Counted from the stretch's first letter, positions 1 through 10,847 are shown. The stretch: DNA of 64,000 bases from Rubrobacter taiwanensis (GCF_004337705.1 NZ_SKBU01000020.1:1-64000); one strand, 5' to 3'. The notes: generated by a model from the letters alone, not told the origin. Numbers and translations: made by a program.

Positions 1-88
1 GCTTACGGCGGCGGCGTTCACCTACATTGCGGCGGCTCTGACGGCGCTTCTGACGCTGCTGTACCTGATCCTGATCAGCCGCCAGTAG
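1..88 (+). CDS. 3' end of a small membrane protein (partial)
   Basis: An open frame enters from the left edge (first full codon at 2) and stops at TAG 86-88. The visible 28 residues are one hydrophobic helix (FTYIAAALTALLTLLYLILI) followed by a short SRQ tail, so this is the C-terminal membrane segment of a protein starting outside the window. A single helix with a short basic tail resembles CcmD-type heme-exporter accessory proteins, but this is a guess from 28 residues. It is followed directly by a strong hairpin. Confidence 0.5.
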   Translation, partial: LTAAAFTYIAAALTALLTLLYLILISRQ

Positions 89-96
89 AACCGTAA

Positions 97-130
97 GAAG
101 GGCGGGCTCCGGGACCGGAGCCCGCCCTTC
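97..130. terminator. Perfect 16-bp hairpin between convergent genes
   Basis: Bases 97-112 are exactly complementary to 115-130 with a 2-base centre. The hairpin sits between the stop of the left-edge gene and the stop of the sigma factor gene (convergent), the usual place for a bidirectional terminator. There is no long T tract, so it may be Rho-assisted or act mainly as an mRNA 3' end. Confidence 0.75.
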
Positions 131-155
131 TCCCTCGCCTCGCCGGGATGCGGTC

Positions 156-878
156 TTAGGCCACAAGCCCCTCCAGCCCCAGCTCTCCTCCCCGCTCTCC
201 GAGCTCGTCGAGTGCGGCTCTCTCCAGCTGGCGTACCCGCTCGCGGGAGATCCCCAGACTCTCCCCGATGGCCGTCCGGCTCTCCGGCGCGCCGGAGAAC
301 CCGGCGCGCCGGCTCAAGATGGTGCGCTGCCGCTCCGGAAGCGCGGCCAGCGCCTCGGCCAGCCGGCGCCGGGCGTCGTTCCGGGCCGCCACCTCGGCCG
401 GGTCCTCGGCCCGGTGATCCGGAAGCAGCTCCCCAAGCTCGTCTCCGTCCTCCCCGACGAGCGACTCCAGCGAGGCCACCGGCTGCAAAGCCCGGCGCAC
501 CGCCCCGAGCTCCTCGTCCGTCCAGCCCTCCCCCGGCGCCCCGTCGTAGAGCGCCCTCCACGCCCTCTCCGGCACCCTCACCGGCCCCAGCTGCGCCACG
601 GCCGCCCGCCGGATGGCCTGCCGCGCCCACCACGCAGCATAGGTGGAGAACCGCATCTCCCGGCCCGGATCGTAGCTGTTCACCGCCTGCACGAGGGCCA
701 GAGCCCCCTCCTGCAACAGATCATCCAGCGAAACACCCCACCTCCGGGCGTACCTCCGGGCCAAAGCCGCAACCATGCCCAGATTCCCCTCTATAAGCCG
801 CCGCCGGGCAGCCCGGTCCCCCGCAGCCGCCCGCCGCGCCAGACGCCGCTCTACATGCTCGCTCAACACCCCACTCAT
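156..878 (-). CDS. RNA polymerase sigma-70 family factor (group 2/RpoH-like)
   Basis: This 240-residue sigma factor directs core RNA polymerase to a subset of promoters. Region 2 is complete (NLGMVAALARRY, DLLQEGALALVQAV, FSTYAAWWARQAIRRA) and region 4 has the helix-turn-helix RTAIGESLGISRERVRQLE. Region 3 is short and region 1.1 is absent, as in alternative factors. The start is ATG 878, with GGAGGG eight bases upstream; the GTG six bases earlier would lie only two bases from that Shine-Dalgarno. A perfect SigB-type promoter (933-959) precedes it, so it may be part of, or control, a general stress response. It diverges from the clpC-like gene. Confidence 0.9.
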   Translation of the reverse strand: MSGVLSEHVERRLARRAAAGDRAARRRLIEGNLGMVAALARRYARRWGVSLDDLLQEGALALVQAVNSYDPGREMRFSTYAAWWARQAIRRAAVAQLGPVRVPERAWRALYDGAPGEGWTDEELGAVRRALQPVASLESLVGEDGDELGELLPDHRAEDPAEVAARNDARRRLAEALAALPERQRTILSRRAGFSGAPESRTAIGESLGISRERVRQLERAALDELGERGGELGLEGLVA

Positions 879-932
879 AACCACAACCCTCCTGCAGAAG
901 AATCCCTCGAAACCCGGGAATCTGTTCCCTAT

Positions 933-959
933 ATACCCCGTATCAGATCGCTTTTAAAC
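933..959 (-). promoter_or_regulatory. SigB-type stress promoter for the sigma factor gene
   Basis: Read on the minus strand this is GTTTAA (959-954), 15 bases, GGGTAT (938-933), an exact match to the consensus recalled for SigB/SigF-type stress sigma factors (GTTTAA-N12-15-GGGTAT). The expected transcription start near 926 lies inside a GGGAA-TCTG-TTCCC palindrome at 916-929, a possible operator. It gives a leader of roughly 48 bases with the GGAGGG ribosome site. Confidence 0.7.
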
Positions 960-1001
960 ACAGCCTCAGGACAGTAATTCGGAGTATTCTGTAAAAAACA
1001 T

Positions 1002-1027
1002 GTTTATAAACTGTATTTGAGAGGTAG
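1002..1027 (+). promoter_or_regulatory. Possible SigB-like promoter for the clpC-like gene
   Basis: GTTTAT (1002-1007), 14 bases, AGGTAG (1022-1027) resembles the divergent SigB-type promoter, with one mismatch in the -35 box and two in the -10. The block 940-1030 is the most AT-rich part of the divergent intergenic region, and TAGAAT at 1025-1030 could instead be a housekeeping -10. Co-control of the two divergent genes is an inference. Confidence 0.35.
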
Positions 1028-1101
1028 AATAGCTGTTGTGGCGGGGCGGGGGCTCCGCCGCAGGCGACCGGAGCTGACCTGTAAGAGAGGGAGGTATCAA
1101 A

Positions 1102-3741
<2,640 letters not shown>

Positions 3742-3747
3742 AGCGGC

Positions 3748-4899
3748 ATGGGCAGGTCCTTCAGCCTGGGGCGGTATCTCGGTATAGAGGTGAAGGTCCA
3801 CTGGACCTTCTTCCTGCTCCTGGCCTTCTTCGGGGTCCTGGGCCTCACGCAGACCGGCAGCCCGGCCGGCGCTCTCGCGCTGGCCGGGCTCATCGTGCTG
3901 CTCTTCGTATTCGTGGTCCTGCACGAGTACGGCCACGCACTGGTCGCCCGGGGTCTCGGCTACGAGGTCGAGGACATAGTGCTCCTCCCCATGGGAGGGA
4001 TGGCCCGGCTTAAGACCTTCCCCGAGAAGGCTCTTGACGAGCTGAAGATAGCCATAGCCGGTCCCCCCGTGAACGTGGCCCTGGCGGCCCTCTTCTACGG
4101 CGCGGCCTACCTGTTCTACGGCATCTCTCCCCTCGCCGTCCCGCATCCGGCCGCGCTCGTAGAGGAGGCGGCGGGCTACTTCCTCTCCTATCTGGGCCTG
4201 GTCAACGTCATCCTGGCCGTCTTCAACCTCCTGCCGGCCTTCCCGATGGACGGCGGCCGGGTCCTGAGAGCCTTCCTCTCGACCCGGATGGACCGCGTGC
4301 GCGCAACGGAGATCGCCGCGGCCGTAGGCCAGGCCTTCGCTATCCTCTTCTTCGTGATCGGGCTCCTGACTTTCAACTTGATCCTCACCCTGGTGGCCGT
4401 CTTCATCTTCCTCGCCGCCGCCGGGGAGGCACAGGCCATGCGCCAGCGGGAGCTGATGCGCGGCCTGATCGTCGCGGACGTGATGCGCCGCGGCTCCCGC
4501 ACCGAGACGCTCGCCCCTGAACATCCCTTCGAGCGGGTGCTCGAAGCCCTCATCCACGGCCATCAGGAGGACTTCCCGGTCCTCGACGAGCGGGGAAGGC
4601 TGGTGGGCATGCTCTACCGCAACGACATCTTCGACGCGGCGCGCTCCCGGGAGCACGCCCCACGCGTGGGCGAGCTCATGCGGCGGCGCTTCCCAACCAT
4701 CTCCCCGCAGGCCGACCTGTTCGAGGAGGCGCACCGGCTGCTGCAGGAGAACGACTTCAGAACGCTGCCCGTCTGCGACGGCGAGGAGCTCGTCGGACTG
4801 CTCAGCATGGAGGATCTGGGACAGGCCAGCCTGCTGCGGCGGCTGCCGGTGCGGGGATACGGAACTCTCGGCTCCGGCGGCAGGCGTCCCCAACCTTAA
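3748..4899 (+). CDS. Site-2 protease family membrane metalloprotease (M50) with CBS pair
   Basis: This 383-residue intramembrane zinc protease has HEYGH at 59-63 and the second zinc motif NLLPAFPMDGG with Asp168. Several membrane helices fill residues 20-220, and the C-terminal 240-360 is a CBS-domain pair that usually senses adenine nucleotides. This is the Rip3/SpoIVFB-like architecture. It starts six bases after the clpC-like stop, probably in the same transcript and with a weak ribosome site, linking membrane proteolysis to the unfoldase. The substrate is not evident; anti-sigma factors are the usual targets of the family. Confidence 0.92.
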   Translation: MGRSFSLGRYLGIEVKVHWTFFLLLAFFGVLGLTQTGSPAGALALAGLIVLLFVFVVLHEYGHALVARGLGYEVEDIVLLPMGGMARLKTFPEKALDELKIAIAGPPVNVALAALFYGAAYLFYGISPLAVPHPAALVEEAAGYFLSYLGLVNVILAVFNLLPAFPMDGGRVLRAFLSTRMDRVRATEIAAAVGQAFAILFFVIGLLTFNLILTLVAVFIFLAAAGEAQAMRQRELMRGLIVADVMRRGSRTETLAPEHPFERVLEALIHGHQEDFPVLDERGRLVGMLYRNDIFDAARSREHAPRVGELMRRRFPTISPQADLFEEAHRLLQENDFRTLPVCDGEELVGLLSMEDLGQASLLRRLPVRGYGTLGSGGRRPQP

Positions 4900-4939
4900 C
4901 TTCGTGCTGTAGTGTCATTGAGAAGAGGAGGTGAGAGAC

Positions 4940-5163
4940 TTGCGAAACCGGGTGACTAAAATCGCAGCGAGCACCGAGCTGCGCGGGCAGAGCGAGAAGA
5001 TCGGGCAACTGGTTGAGGCCGCCGGCGAGTGCCGGCCGGTGAGGAGAGCTTCCGCCAGGAGAGACTGGGAACCTCGCTGGTGGTCTCGCCGGGACGGTTG
5101 AGCGAGGGAAGGTTCGCCATCGTCGATCTTCTTGAGGGCGAGGCAGAGGCGAAAGGTCTCTAA
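4940..5163 (+). pseudogene. Small gene apparently broken by a frameshift
   Basis: An excellent Shine-Dalgarno (AGGAGGTGAG, 4926-4935) precedes TTG 4940, which opens a frame ending at TGA 5099-5101 (53 residues; its last 20 are Arg/Trp-rich and look out of frame). A second frame, open from about 5035 to TAA 5161-5163, encodes plausible protein: SFRQERLGTSLVVSPGRL and then an acidic helix ending in GEAEAKGL. Joining the first 30 residues to the second frame gives a sensible protein of about 74 residues, so a one-base shift near 5030-5045 is likely. It could also be two tiny genes or programmed frameshifting. Function not recognised. Confidence 0.4.
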
Positions 5164-5164
5164 A

Positions 5165-5186
5165 GCGGGCGGCGCGCGCCGCCCGC
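5165..5186. repeat. Perfect 22-bp GC palindrome (hairpin)
   Basis: Bases 5165-5175 and 5176-5186 are exact reverse complements. It starts two bases after the TAA of the small broken gene and 25 bases before the next ATG, so it may act as an attenuator or mRNA end between them. No T tract follows. Confidence 0.55.
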
Positions 5187-5210
5187 CGGTCATTCTCAAG
5201 GAGGGGGCCC

Positions 5211-5897
5211 ATGAACGTGGTAGAGATCGCCCAGATCGCCACCCCGATTATCAGCGCGATCTTCGTAGCGGTCATAGGACTGGGATACTACGCTCAAGTG
5301 AGGGTCAGCCGGGAGACGCTGCAGGAGATGCGCGATGAACGCATCGCCGGCAGTCACCCTCAGGTCATAGTCGACGCCGACTACGGCCGCCTGCCACAGG
5401 TCGTCGTGGTCGTGCGCAACGTCGGAGAGGGCGCCGCCAGAGACATCTCGTTCGAGTTCTCGGACCCCGTCGAGAGCTCGGACGGATTCGTCGTCTCGGA
5501 TCTGCCCTACTTCAAGCAGGGGCTGGACTTCCTCGCCCCCGACGGCGAGATCTCAGCCTACTGGGACGACCTCGACTCCCTGGTGCCCCTCTTCAGAGAG
5601 AAGGGCATCACGGGAGGCATCACCGTGACCACCAGATACAAGGACCTGGCCGGCAAATCCTACGAAACCCGCTGGAACCTCAACCCTATCATCTACAAGG
5701 ACCACCGCTACGTCCAACGCCAGAGCATAGAAAGCCTCGTCCAAAGGATGGACCGGATGATCGATAACCTCGAAAGGATCGCAACCGCCCTGGAGAAAAC
5801 CACCCCGCCCCGAATACCCGCCGGAGGCCAGCGCCACCGGAGAGAAACCCCCGGCGGCGATAACCGGCAGGCCAGCGCCCCCACCCCCGGAACGTAA
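5211..5897 (+). CDS. Hypothetical membrane-anchored protein
   Basis: 228 residues. It has one N-terminal membrane helix (about 10-30, IATPIISAIFVAVIGLGYYA), then a predicted beta-rich soluble domain (about 50-170; VRNVGEGAARDISFEF recalls an Ig-like fold), an amphipathic coiled helix (SIESLVQRMDRMIDNLERIA, 178-197) and a proline/arginine-rich tail. AAGGAGG lies just before ATG 5211. I do not recognise the family. The context between the site-2 protease and a Lon-like protease hints at a membrane stress role, but nothing in the sequence proves it. Confidence 0.7.
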   Translation: MNVVEIAQIATPIISAIFVAVIGLGYYAQVRVSRETLQEMRDERIAGSHPQVIVDADYGRLPQVVVVVRNVGEGAARDISFEFSDPVESSDGFVVSDLPYFKQGLDFLAPDGEISAYWDDLDSLVPLFREKGITGGITVTTRYKDLAGKSYETRWNLNPIIYKDHRYVQRQSIESLVQRMDRMIDNLERIATALEKTTPPRIPAGGQRHRRETPGGDNRQASAPTPGT

Positions 5898-6010
5898 GAA
5901 GAGAACGACCACACCGGGCGCCCGGCCCTTTCCCCTGCTCCGGTGCGGAGGTATGCCGGCGGGTCTAAAATACCGTTTGCGCGCGAGTTTTCAGGGAGGT
6001 GTGGAGCCGC

Positions 6011-8437
6011 ATGGCCAACCGGGGGTTAGACGCGGAGCAGCTCTACAGGCGGTGTGTGCCCGAGAGCCTGCCCTTTGAGACCACGGCCGAGGTGGAGCCT
6101 CTGGAGGACGGGCGGCTGGGTCAGTCCCGGGCCGTTCAGGCTCTGAGGTTCGGGGTGGGCATAGAGCATCCGGGCTACAACATATTCGCCCTCGGGCCGC
6201 CCGGGACGGGCAAGTTCCCTCTGGCCCGGCACTTCCTGACTCGCCGGGCCGAGAGCCGTCCGGCGCCTCCTGACTGGATCTACGTCTACAACTTCGAGCA
6301 TCCGGAGAGGCCCCGGGCGATCCGGCTTCCGGCCGGCATGGGGCTTCGGCTGCGCCAGGACATGGAGCAGCTGGTGGAGGAGCTGCGCCCGGCGCTCTCC
6401 AGCGCGTTTGAGAGCGAGGAGTACCAGGCGCGCCGCCAGGCGATAGAGGAGGAGTTCAGGGAGCGTTCCAACCGGGCCTTCACGGAGCTGCGGCGGAAGG
6501 CTCAGGAGAGGGGGCTGGCTCTGCTGCAGACCCCGATGGGATGGGTCTTCGCTCCGCTGCGGGGCGGGCAGGTGCTCTCTCCGGAGGATCTGCAGGCGCT
6601 GCCCGAGGCGGAGCGCCGCCGGATCGAGGAGGAGGTCGAGCGGCTGCAGCAGGAGCTGCAGCAGGTTCTCGCCCAAATGCCGCGCTGGCAGCGAGAGATG
6701 CAACGGAGCCTCCGGGAGCTGAATCGGGAGGTAACCAACTTCGCCGTCGGGGCCCGCATAGAGGATCTGCAAGAGAAGTACGCGAAGTTCGCTGCGGTGG
6801 TCGAGCATCTCGACGCGGTGCGGCGGGACATCGTGCGGCATGCGCGGGAGTTCCTCTCTTCCGGCGGCGAGGCTCAGGAGCCGGCCGGGGGCGACCGTTC
6901 CCAGCCGCCCCCGGCCCGGCGCTACCGGGTCAATCTGCTGGTGGACAACTCCGAGACCGATTACGCCCCGGTAGTCTACGAGGACAATCCGACCTACCAG
7001 AACCTGCTCGGCCGGGTGGAGTACGTCTCTCAGATGGGAGCGCTGATCACGGACTTCAACCTCATCCGGCCGGGGGCTCTGCACCGGGCCAACGGGGGGT
7101 ACCTGATCCTGGACGCCCGCCGGCTGCTTACGCAGCCCTTCGCGTGGGAGGGGCTCAAGCGGGCCCTCCGCTCCCGGCAGCTGCGCATCGAGTCGCCCGG
7201 GCAGGCGATGGGGCTCATCAGCACCATCTCGCTGGAGCCGGAGCCCGTGCCGCTGGACGTGAAGGTGGTGCTGCTCGGCGACCGGCTGCTCTACTATCTG
7301 CTCTCGGCTCTCGATCCGGAGTTCGGGCAACTCTTCAAGGTGGCCGCGGACTTCAGCGAGGAGCTGGAACGCACCGAGGAGAACCAGCTCCTCTACGCCC
7401 GGCTCATCGCCGCGATAACCCGGCGGGAGGGGCTCATGCCCTTCGACCGCACCGGGGTGGCTCGGATCATCGAGCACACCTCGCGGCTGGTCGGGGATGC
7501 GGGCAGGCTCTCCATACACCTGGAGAGCATCGCGGAGGTTCTGCGAGAGTCCGACTACTGGGCGCGGGAGAACGGCAACGGCGCGGTCACCGCCGCGGAC
7601 GTGCAGCGGGCCATAGACGCCCGCATCCGGAGATCCGACCGCCTGCGGGAGCGCATACAGGAGGAGATCCTGCGGGGCACGATCCTCATAGACACCGCCG
7701 GAGAGCGGGTGGGTCAGGTCAACGGTCTCTCCGTCATAGAGCTCGGCGGCTTCGCCTTCGGGCGCCCGAACCGCATCACCGCCCGGGTCCGCCTGGGACG
7801 GGGCGAGGTGGTGGATATCGAGCGGGAGGTGAAGCTGAGCGGCCCGATACACTCCAAGGGCGTGCTCATACTCGCCGGATTCCTCGGGGCCCGTTACGCC
7901 TCCGAGCGGCCACTCTCCCTCTCCGCCAGCCTGGTCTTCGAGCAGAGCTACAGCGGGGTCGAGGGGGATTCGGCATCCTCGGCGGAGCTCTACGCCTTAC
8001 TCTCGGCGATCGCGGGCGTACCGGTGAAGCAGTCGCTTGCGGTCACCGGCTCCGTGAACCAGCACGGGGACATTCAGGCTATCGGGGGCGTGAACGAGAA
8101 GATAGAGGGCTTCTTCGACATCTGCCGCGAGCGGGGATTGACCGGGGAACAGGGGGTAATAATCCCGGCTTCTAACGTGCAGCACCTGATGCTGAAGCAG
8201 GAGGTAGTCGAGGCCGTCCGAGCCGGGCGCTTCCACGTCTATCCGGTCGAGCGGGTCGATGAGGGTATAGAGCTGCTGACCGGCCTCCCGGCCGGGGAGC
8301 GGGATGAGAGCGGCGGCTACCCGGAGGGTACGGTCAACGGCATGGTCGAACGGCGGCTGGCGGAGCTGAGCAGGAAGCTGCGCCAGAGCTCGCCGCCGCG
8401 CGCTCCGGAGGAGAGCGAAGAGGAGGAACAGCGATGA
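6011..8437 (+). CDS. Lon-family ATP-dependent protease (LonC/YcbZ-like)
   Basis: This 808-residue AAA+ serine protease is expected to degrade misfolded proteins in the cytosol. The Walker A GPPGTGK lies near residue 62, close to the N terminus as in the LonC/YcbZ-type branch. A long coiled-coil insertion spans about 120-290 and a divergent AAA core follows. The C-terminal Lon protease domain has the catalytic dyad Ser654 (EGDSASSAE) and Lys697 (GGVNEKIEGFFD). I chose ATG 6011, about ten bases after GGGAGGTG; GTG 5999 overlaps the ribosome site. TAAAAT at 5966-5971 may be its -10. Its stop overlaps the start of the universal stress protein gene (ATGA). Confidence 0.9.
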   Translation: MANRGLDAEQLYRRCVPESLPFETTAEVEPLEDGRLGQSRAVQALRFGVGIEHPGYNIFALGPPGTGKFPLARHFLTRRAESRPAPPDWIYVYNFEHPERPRAIRLPAGMGLRLRQDMEQLVEELRPALSSAFESEEYQARRQAIEEEFRERSNRAFTELRRKAQERGLALLQTPMGWVFAPLRGGQVLSPEDLQALPEAERRRIEEEVERLQQELQQVLAQMPRWQREMQRSLRELNREVTNFAVGARIEDLQEKYAKFAAVVEHLDAVRRDIVRHAREFLSSGGEAQEPAGGDRSQPPPARRYRVNLLVDNSETDYAPVVYEDNPTYQNLLGRVEYVSQMGALITDFNLIRPGALHRANGGYLILDARRLLTQPFAWEGLKRALRSRQLRIESPGQAMGLISTISLEPEPVPLDVKVVLLGDRLLYYLLSALDPEFGQLFKVAADFSEELERTEENQLLYARLIAAITRREGLMPFDRTGVARIIEHTSRLVGDAGRLSIHLESIAEVLRESDYWARENGNGAVTAADVQRAIDARIRRSDRLRERIQEEILRGTILIDTAGERVGQVNGLSVIELGGFAFGRPNRITARVRLGRGEVVDIEREVKLSGPIHSKGVLILAGFLGARYASERPLSLSASLVFEQSYSGVEGDSASSAELYALLSAIAGVPVKQSLAVTGSVNQHGDIQAIGGVNEKIEGFFDICRERGLTGEQGVIIPASNVQHLMLKQEVVEAVRAGRFHVYPVERVDEGIELLTGLPAGERDESGGYPEGTVNGMVERRLAELSRKLRQSSPPRAPEESEEEEQR

Positions 8438-9222
8438 ACGATTCCCCCTCCATCCGGAGGGTCCTGGTGCTGCTGAGTGCCTCGCCCGAGAATCCGGCCG
8501 CGATCAGGACGGCGGTCGGATTGGCCGAGGAGCTGAAGACCGAGCTCACCGCCCTCTTCGTCGAGGATCCTAACCTGGAACGCCTGCCGCGCCTGCCGTT
8601 CCTGCGGGCGGTGGATCCCTTCTCCGGCGCGGTCCGGGAGCTGAGCGGCGAGGGCCTGCGGCGGGGGGTGCACGCCTACGCCAGCCGGGCGCGGGCCGCG
8701 CTCTCCGAGACCGCCCGCAGCCGGGTCCCGTGGGCCTTCCGGACCGTACGAGCCCTGGCGGGCATCTCCGGAGGGGATCTCCTGATCCTGGGGGCCCCCT
8801 CTCAGCTGGCATCTCCGGGCGTTCGAGAGGCGCTTGCCCGGGGCGACGCTCCGGTCCTGGTGCTCTGCGAGCACGGCCGGTCCGGGGGGCCGGTCCTGGT
8901 GCTCTACGAGCAGCGCCCCTCCTCCGGAGTCATGGAGATGGTCGCCGGCCTGGCGCGGCTCCGGAGAAGCCCGCTGGTCTTTCTGGCTCCGCCGGGCGCG
9001 CCCGGAGTGCCGCCGGAGCTAGCCGAGAGGCTCGGGGCGCGGGTGCGGCGGCTGCACGCCGTGGAGCTGCCCGCCATCCTGAGCGCTCTGCGGGAAGAGG
9101 GGGGGAGCCTTCTGGTCCTCGCCGCGCGGGGCGAGAGTGCCGCCGGGCTGCCGCTGCAGGCGCTGCTGGAGGAGAGCCGCTGCCCCGTCCTGCTCGTGAG
9201 GGTTCCAGATGTAAAAGCGTGA
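8434..9222 (+). CDS. Universal stress protein-like protein, two divergent halves
   Basis: 262 residues. The first half has the USP-like pattern: an N-terminal strand RRVLVLLSASPENPAAIRTAVGLAEEL and later GGDLLILGAPSQ and APVLVLCE. The second half repeats a weaker version (GPVLVLYEQRPSS to GGSLLVLAARGES and CPVLLVRVP), so it looks like a tandem USP. The ATP-binding G-x2-G-x9-G(S/T) motif is not obvious. The ATG overlaps the protease stop by four bases, so the two are translationally coupled and probably respond to the same stress. Confidence 0.75.
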   Translation: MNDSPSIRRVLVLLSASPENPAAIRTAVGLAEELKTELTALFVEDPNLERLPRLPFLRAVDPFSGAVRELSGEGLRRGVHAYASRARAALSETARSRVPWAFRTVRALAGISGGDLLILGAPSQLASPGVREALARGDAPVLVLCEHGRSGGPVLVLYEQRPSSGVMEMVAGLARLRRSPLVFLAPPGAPGVPPELAERLGARVRRLHAVELPAILSALREEGGSLLVLAARGESAAGLPLQALLEESRCPVLLVRVPDVKA

Positions 9223-9236
9223 AAGAAGCTGAGAGA

Positions 9237-10073
9237 ATGGACATCTTCAATCTGTTGTGGCTGTTCTTCATCCTGGCGGCGCTGCAGCCGCTCCTTCAGC
9301 GGAGGTTTCTGGAGACCATGCGCCAGCGGGCCCTCTCGCGGTTGGCCGCCGAGCGGAACTCCACGGTGATCACGCTCATACACCGCCAGGAGACCATGTC
9401 GCTTCTGGGATTTCCGCTCATCCGGCACATAGACATCGACGACGCCGAAGGGGTTCTGAACGCCATCCGGGCCACGCCACCGGGGACGCCCATAGACATA
9501 GTTCTGCACACCCCAGGAGGGCTGGTCCTGGCGGCGAGCCAGATCGCCTCGGCACTGGCCGAACATGAGGGGCCGGTGCGGGCGATCGTGCCGCACTACG
9601 CGATGAGCGGAGGTACGCTCATCGCTCTGGCCGCCGACGAGATAGTCGTGGACCCGCACGCGGCCCTCGGCCCGGTAGACCCCCAGATCGGGGGGTATCC
9701 GGCGGCCTCCATAGTCGCGGCTGCGCAGAGATCCAGCTCCCCCGAAGACCGCACCCTCATCCTCGCGGACATAAGCCGTAAGGCGCTGTGGCAGGTAGAA
9801 CGCTTCGTCACCGGATTGCTGGAGAAGCATATAGATCCGGAGCGGGCGCGCGGTGTCGCCCGGCTGCTCTCCACCGGCGTCTGGACCCACGACCACCCTC
9901 TGGAGCCGGAGACGCTCCGGCAGCTCGGTCTGCCGGTGCGAGTCGGGGTCCCCAAAGAGGTGCACGCACTTATGAAGCTCTACCCGCAGCCAAGGGGCAG
10001 GCAGACCTCCGTGGAGTACGTCCCCTCGCCTCCCCGCCCGGCCGAACGTCCCGCGGATGGCAAAGGTCCCTGA
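9237..10073 (+). CDS. Membrane-anchored serine protease, ClpP/SppA-like (SDH family)
   Basis: 278 residues with one N-terminal membrane helix (5-20) and a ClpP-fold catalytic domain. The oxyanion-strand motif H91-TPGG and nucleophile Ser124 in YAMSGGTLIA match the serine-dehydrogenase-proteinase branch (PF01972) of Ser-Lys membrane proteases, which cut membrane or exported peptides. ATG 9237 has only a weak GAGAG ahead of it. It follows the stress protein after 14 bases, continuing the proteolysis operon. Confidence 0.85.
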   Translation: MDIFNLLWLFFILAALQPLLQRRFLETMRQRALSRLAAERNSTVITLIHRQETMSLLGFPLIRHIDIDDAEGVLNAIRATPPGTPIDIVLHTPGGLVLAASQIASALAEHEGPVRAIVPHYAMSGGTLIALAADEIVVDPHAALGPVDPQIGGYPAASIVAAAQRSSSPEDRTLILADISRKALWQVERFVTGLLEKHIDPERARGVARLLSTGVWTHDHPLEPETLRQLGLPVRVGVPKEVHALMKLYPQPRGRQTSVEYVPSPPRPAERPADGKGP

Positions 10074-10155
10074 GAGATGCCGACTTGCATCTCGCTTCCG
10101 GCTCGCTAATACCTAAAGCGGAAGGGAAGGTAACAGCCGAAAAGGAGGTGGTAGC
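10074..10155 (+). promoter_or_regulatory. hsp20 upstream region with two hairpins
   Basis: The first hairpin is GAGATGC (10074-10080) with GCATCTC (10087-10093), directly after the previous stop. The second pairs CTTCCG (10095-10100) with CGGAAG (10119-10124) around an AT-richer loop, just ahead of the AAAAGGAGG ribosome site. The first could end the upstream mRNA; the second could shape hsp20 translation. I saw no CIRCE or HspR (HAIR) inverted repeat. Confidence 0.4.
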
Positions 10156-10629
10156 ATGGCGCTGACGCCGTTCCGTGGGTTCTGGGATCTGCAGAGTGAA
10201 GTAGACCGCATGTTCAACGACATAATGCGCGGCTTCTTCGGCGAGCGTCGCGGAGAGGCGGCCGGGATCTGGGCTCCGCCGGTGGAGGCGTTCGCCCGCG
10301 ACGGTGACCTGGTGATCCATGCCGATCTGCCGGGGGTCGCGCTGGAGGACGTAGACGTGACGGTGGACGGCAACACCCTGACCATCAGCGGCGAGCGCAA
10401 GCCACTGGCGGGTGAGGAGGTCAGCTACTACCTGCGCGAGGCGCCGGTGGGGGCCTTCCGGAGGAGCATGGCCATCCCCGCCGAGGTGGATGCCGACTCC
10501 ATCAAGGCGACCCTGAAGGACGGCGTGCTCGAGGTGGTGCTGCCCGGCGCCGTCGCCGAGGTCCAGCCGAAGAAGATCGCCATAGAGACCGGCGGGGAGC
10601 AGAAGACCATCGAGGGCGAAACCTCCTGA
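10156..10629 (+). CDS. Small heat-shock protein, Hsp20/alpha-crystallin family
   Basis: This 157-residue ATP-independent holdase has an N-terminal arm, TPFRGFWDLQSEVDRMFNDI, of the class A Hsp20 type. The alpha-crystallin domain spans about 45-140: DLVIHADLPGVALEDVDVTV, the L9 loop NTLTISGERKP and KATLKDGVLEVVLP. The last lacks the usual second-Gly A-x-x-x-n-G-v-L spacing only slightly. The C-terminal I-x-I motif may be KKIAIE. ATG 10156 follows AAAGGAGG. It ends the chaperone/protease run, and a strong terminator lies downstream. Confidence 0.95.
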   Translation: MALTPFRGFWDLQSEVDRMFNDIMRGFFGERRGEAAGIWAPPVEAFARDGDLVIHADLPGVALEDVDVTVDGNTLTISGERKPLAGEEVSYYLREAPVGAFRRSMAIPAEVDADSIKATLKDGVLEVVLPGAVAEVQPKKIAIETGGEQKTIEGETS

Positions 10630-10761
10630 GAGCTGCTCTCGCGCCGGGACCTCGGAGTCCGCGGCCGGCAGGACGACTTTCTCGGAAAGTCGGCTCCGGC
10701 GAGGGGAGCCAGGCCCGGCCCGGCCAGAGAGGGCTGTGGAGATGCCGGCCGCGGAGATCCG
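10630..10761. other. Intergenic stretch with a small hairpin, no gene seen
   Basis: No convincing coding frame is present. CGACTTTC (10674-10681) pairs with GAAAGTCG (10685-10692) around a 3-base loop, a compact mRNA hairpin downstream of hsp20. The rest is GC-rich spacer leading to the intrinsic terminator. Confidence 0.5.
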
Positions 10762-10784
10762 CCCCCCGACCGGGGGGTTCTTTT
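10762..10784 (+). terminator. Intrinsic terminator after hsp20
   Basis: Six C (10762-10767), the loop GACC, six G (10772-10777), then TTCTTTT. This is a textbook Rho-independent terminator for the plus-strand stress operon. Confidence 0.85.
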
Positions 10785-10847
10785 CGTCCGAGCCGGCCGG
10801 ATCAATGAGACTCCTTCCGCCCGTTCCCCGTGCCGGGGTGAGGCGGC

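Noticed and set aside
6026-7852. 600-codon frame antisense to the Lon-like gene
   Set aside because: No motif, biased composition, no ribosome site, and complete overlap with a recognised protease.
10074-10155. CIRCE or HAIR heat-shock operator before hsp20
   Set aside because: The hairpin sequences do not match TTAGCACTC-N9-GAGTGCTAA or CTTGAGT-N7-ACTCAAG.
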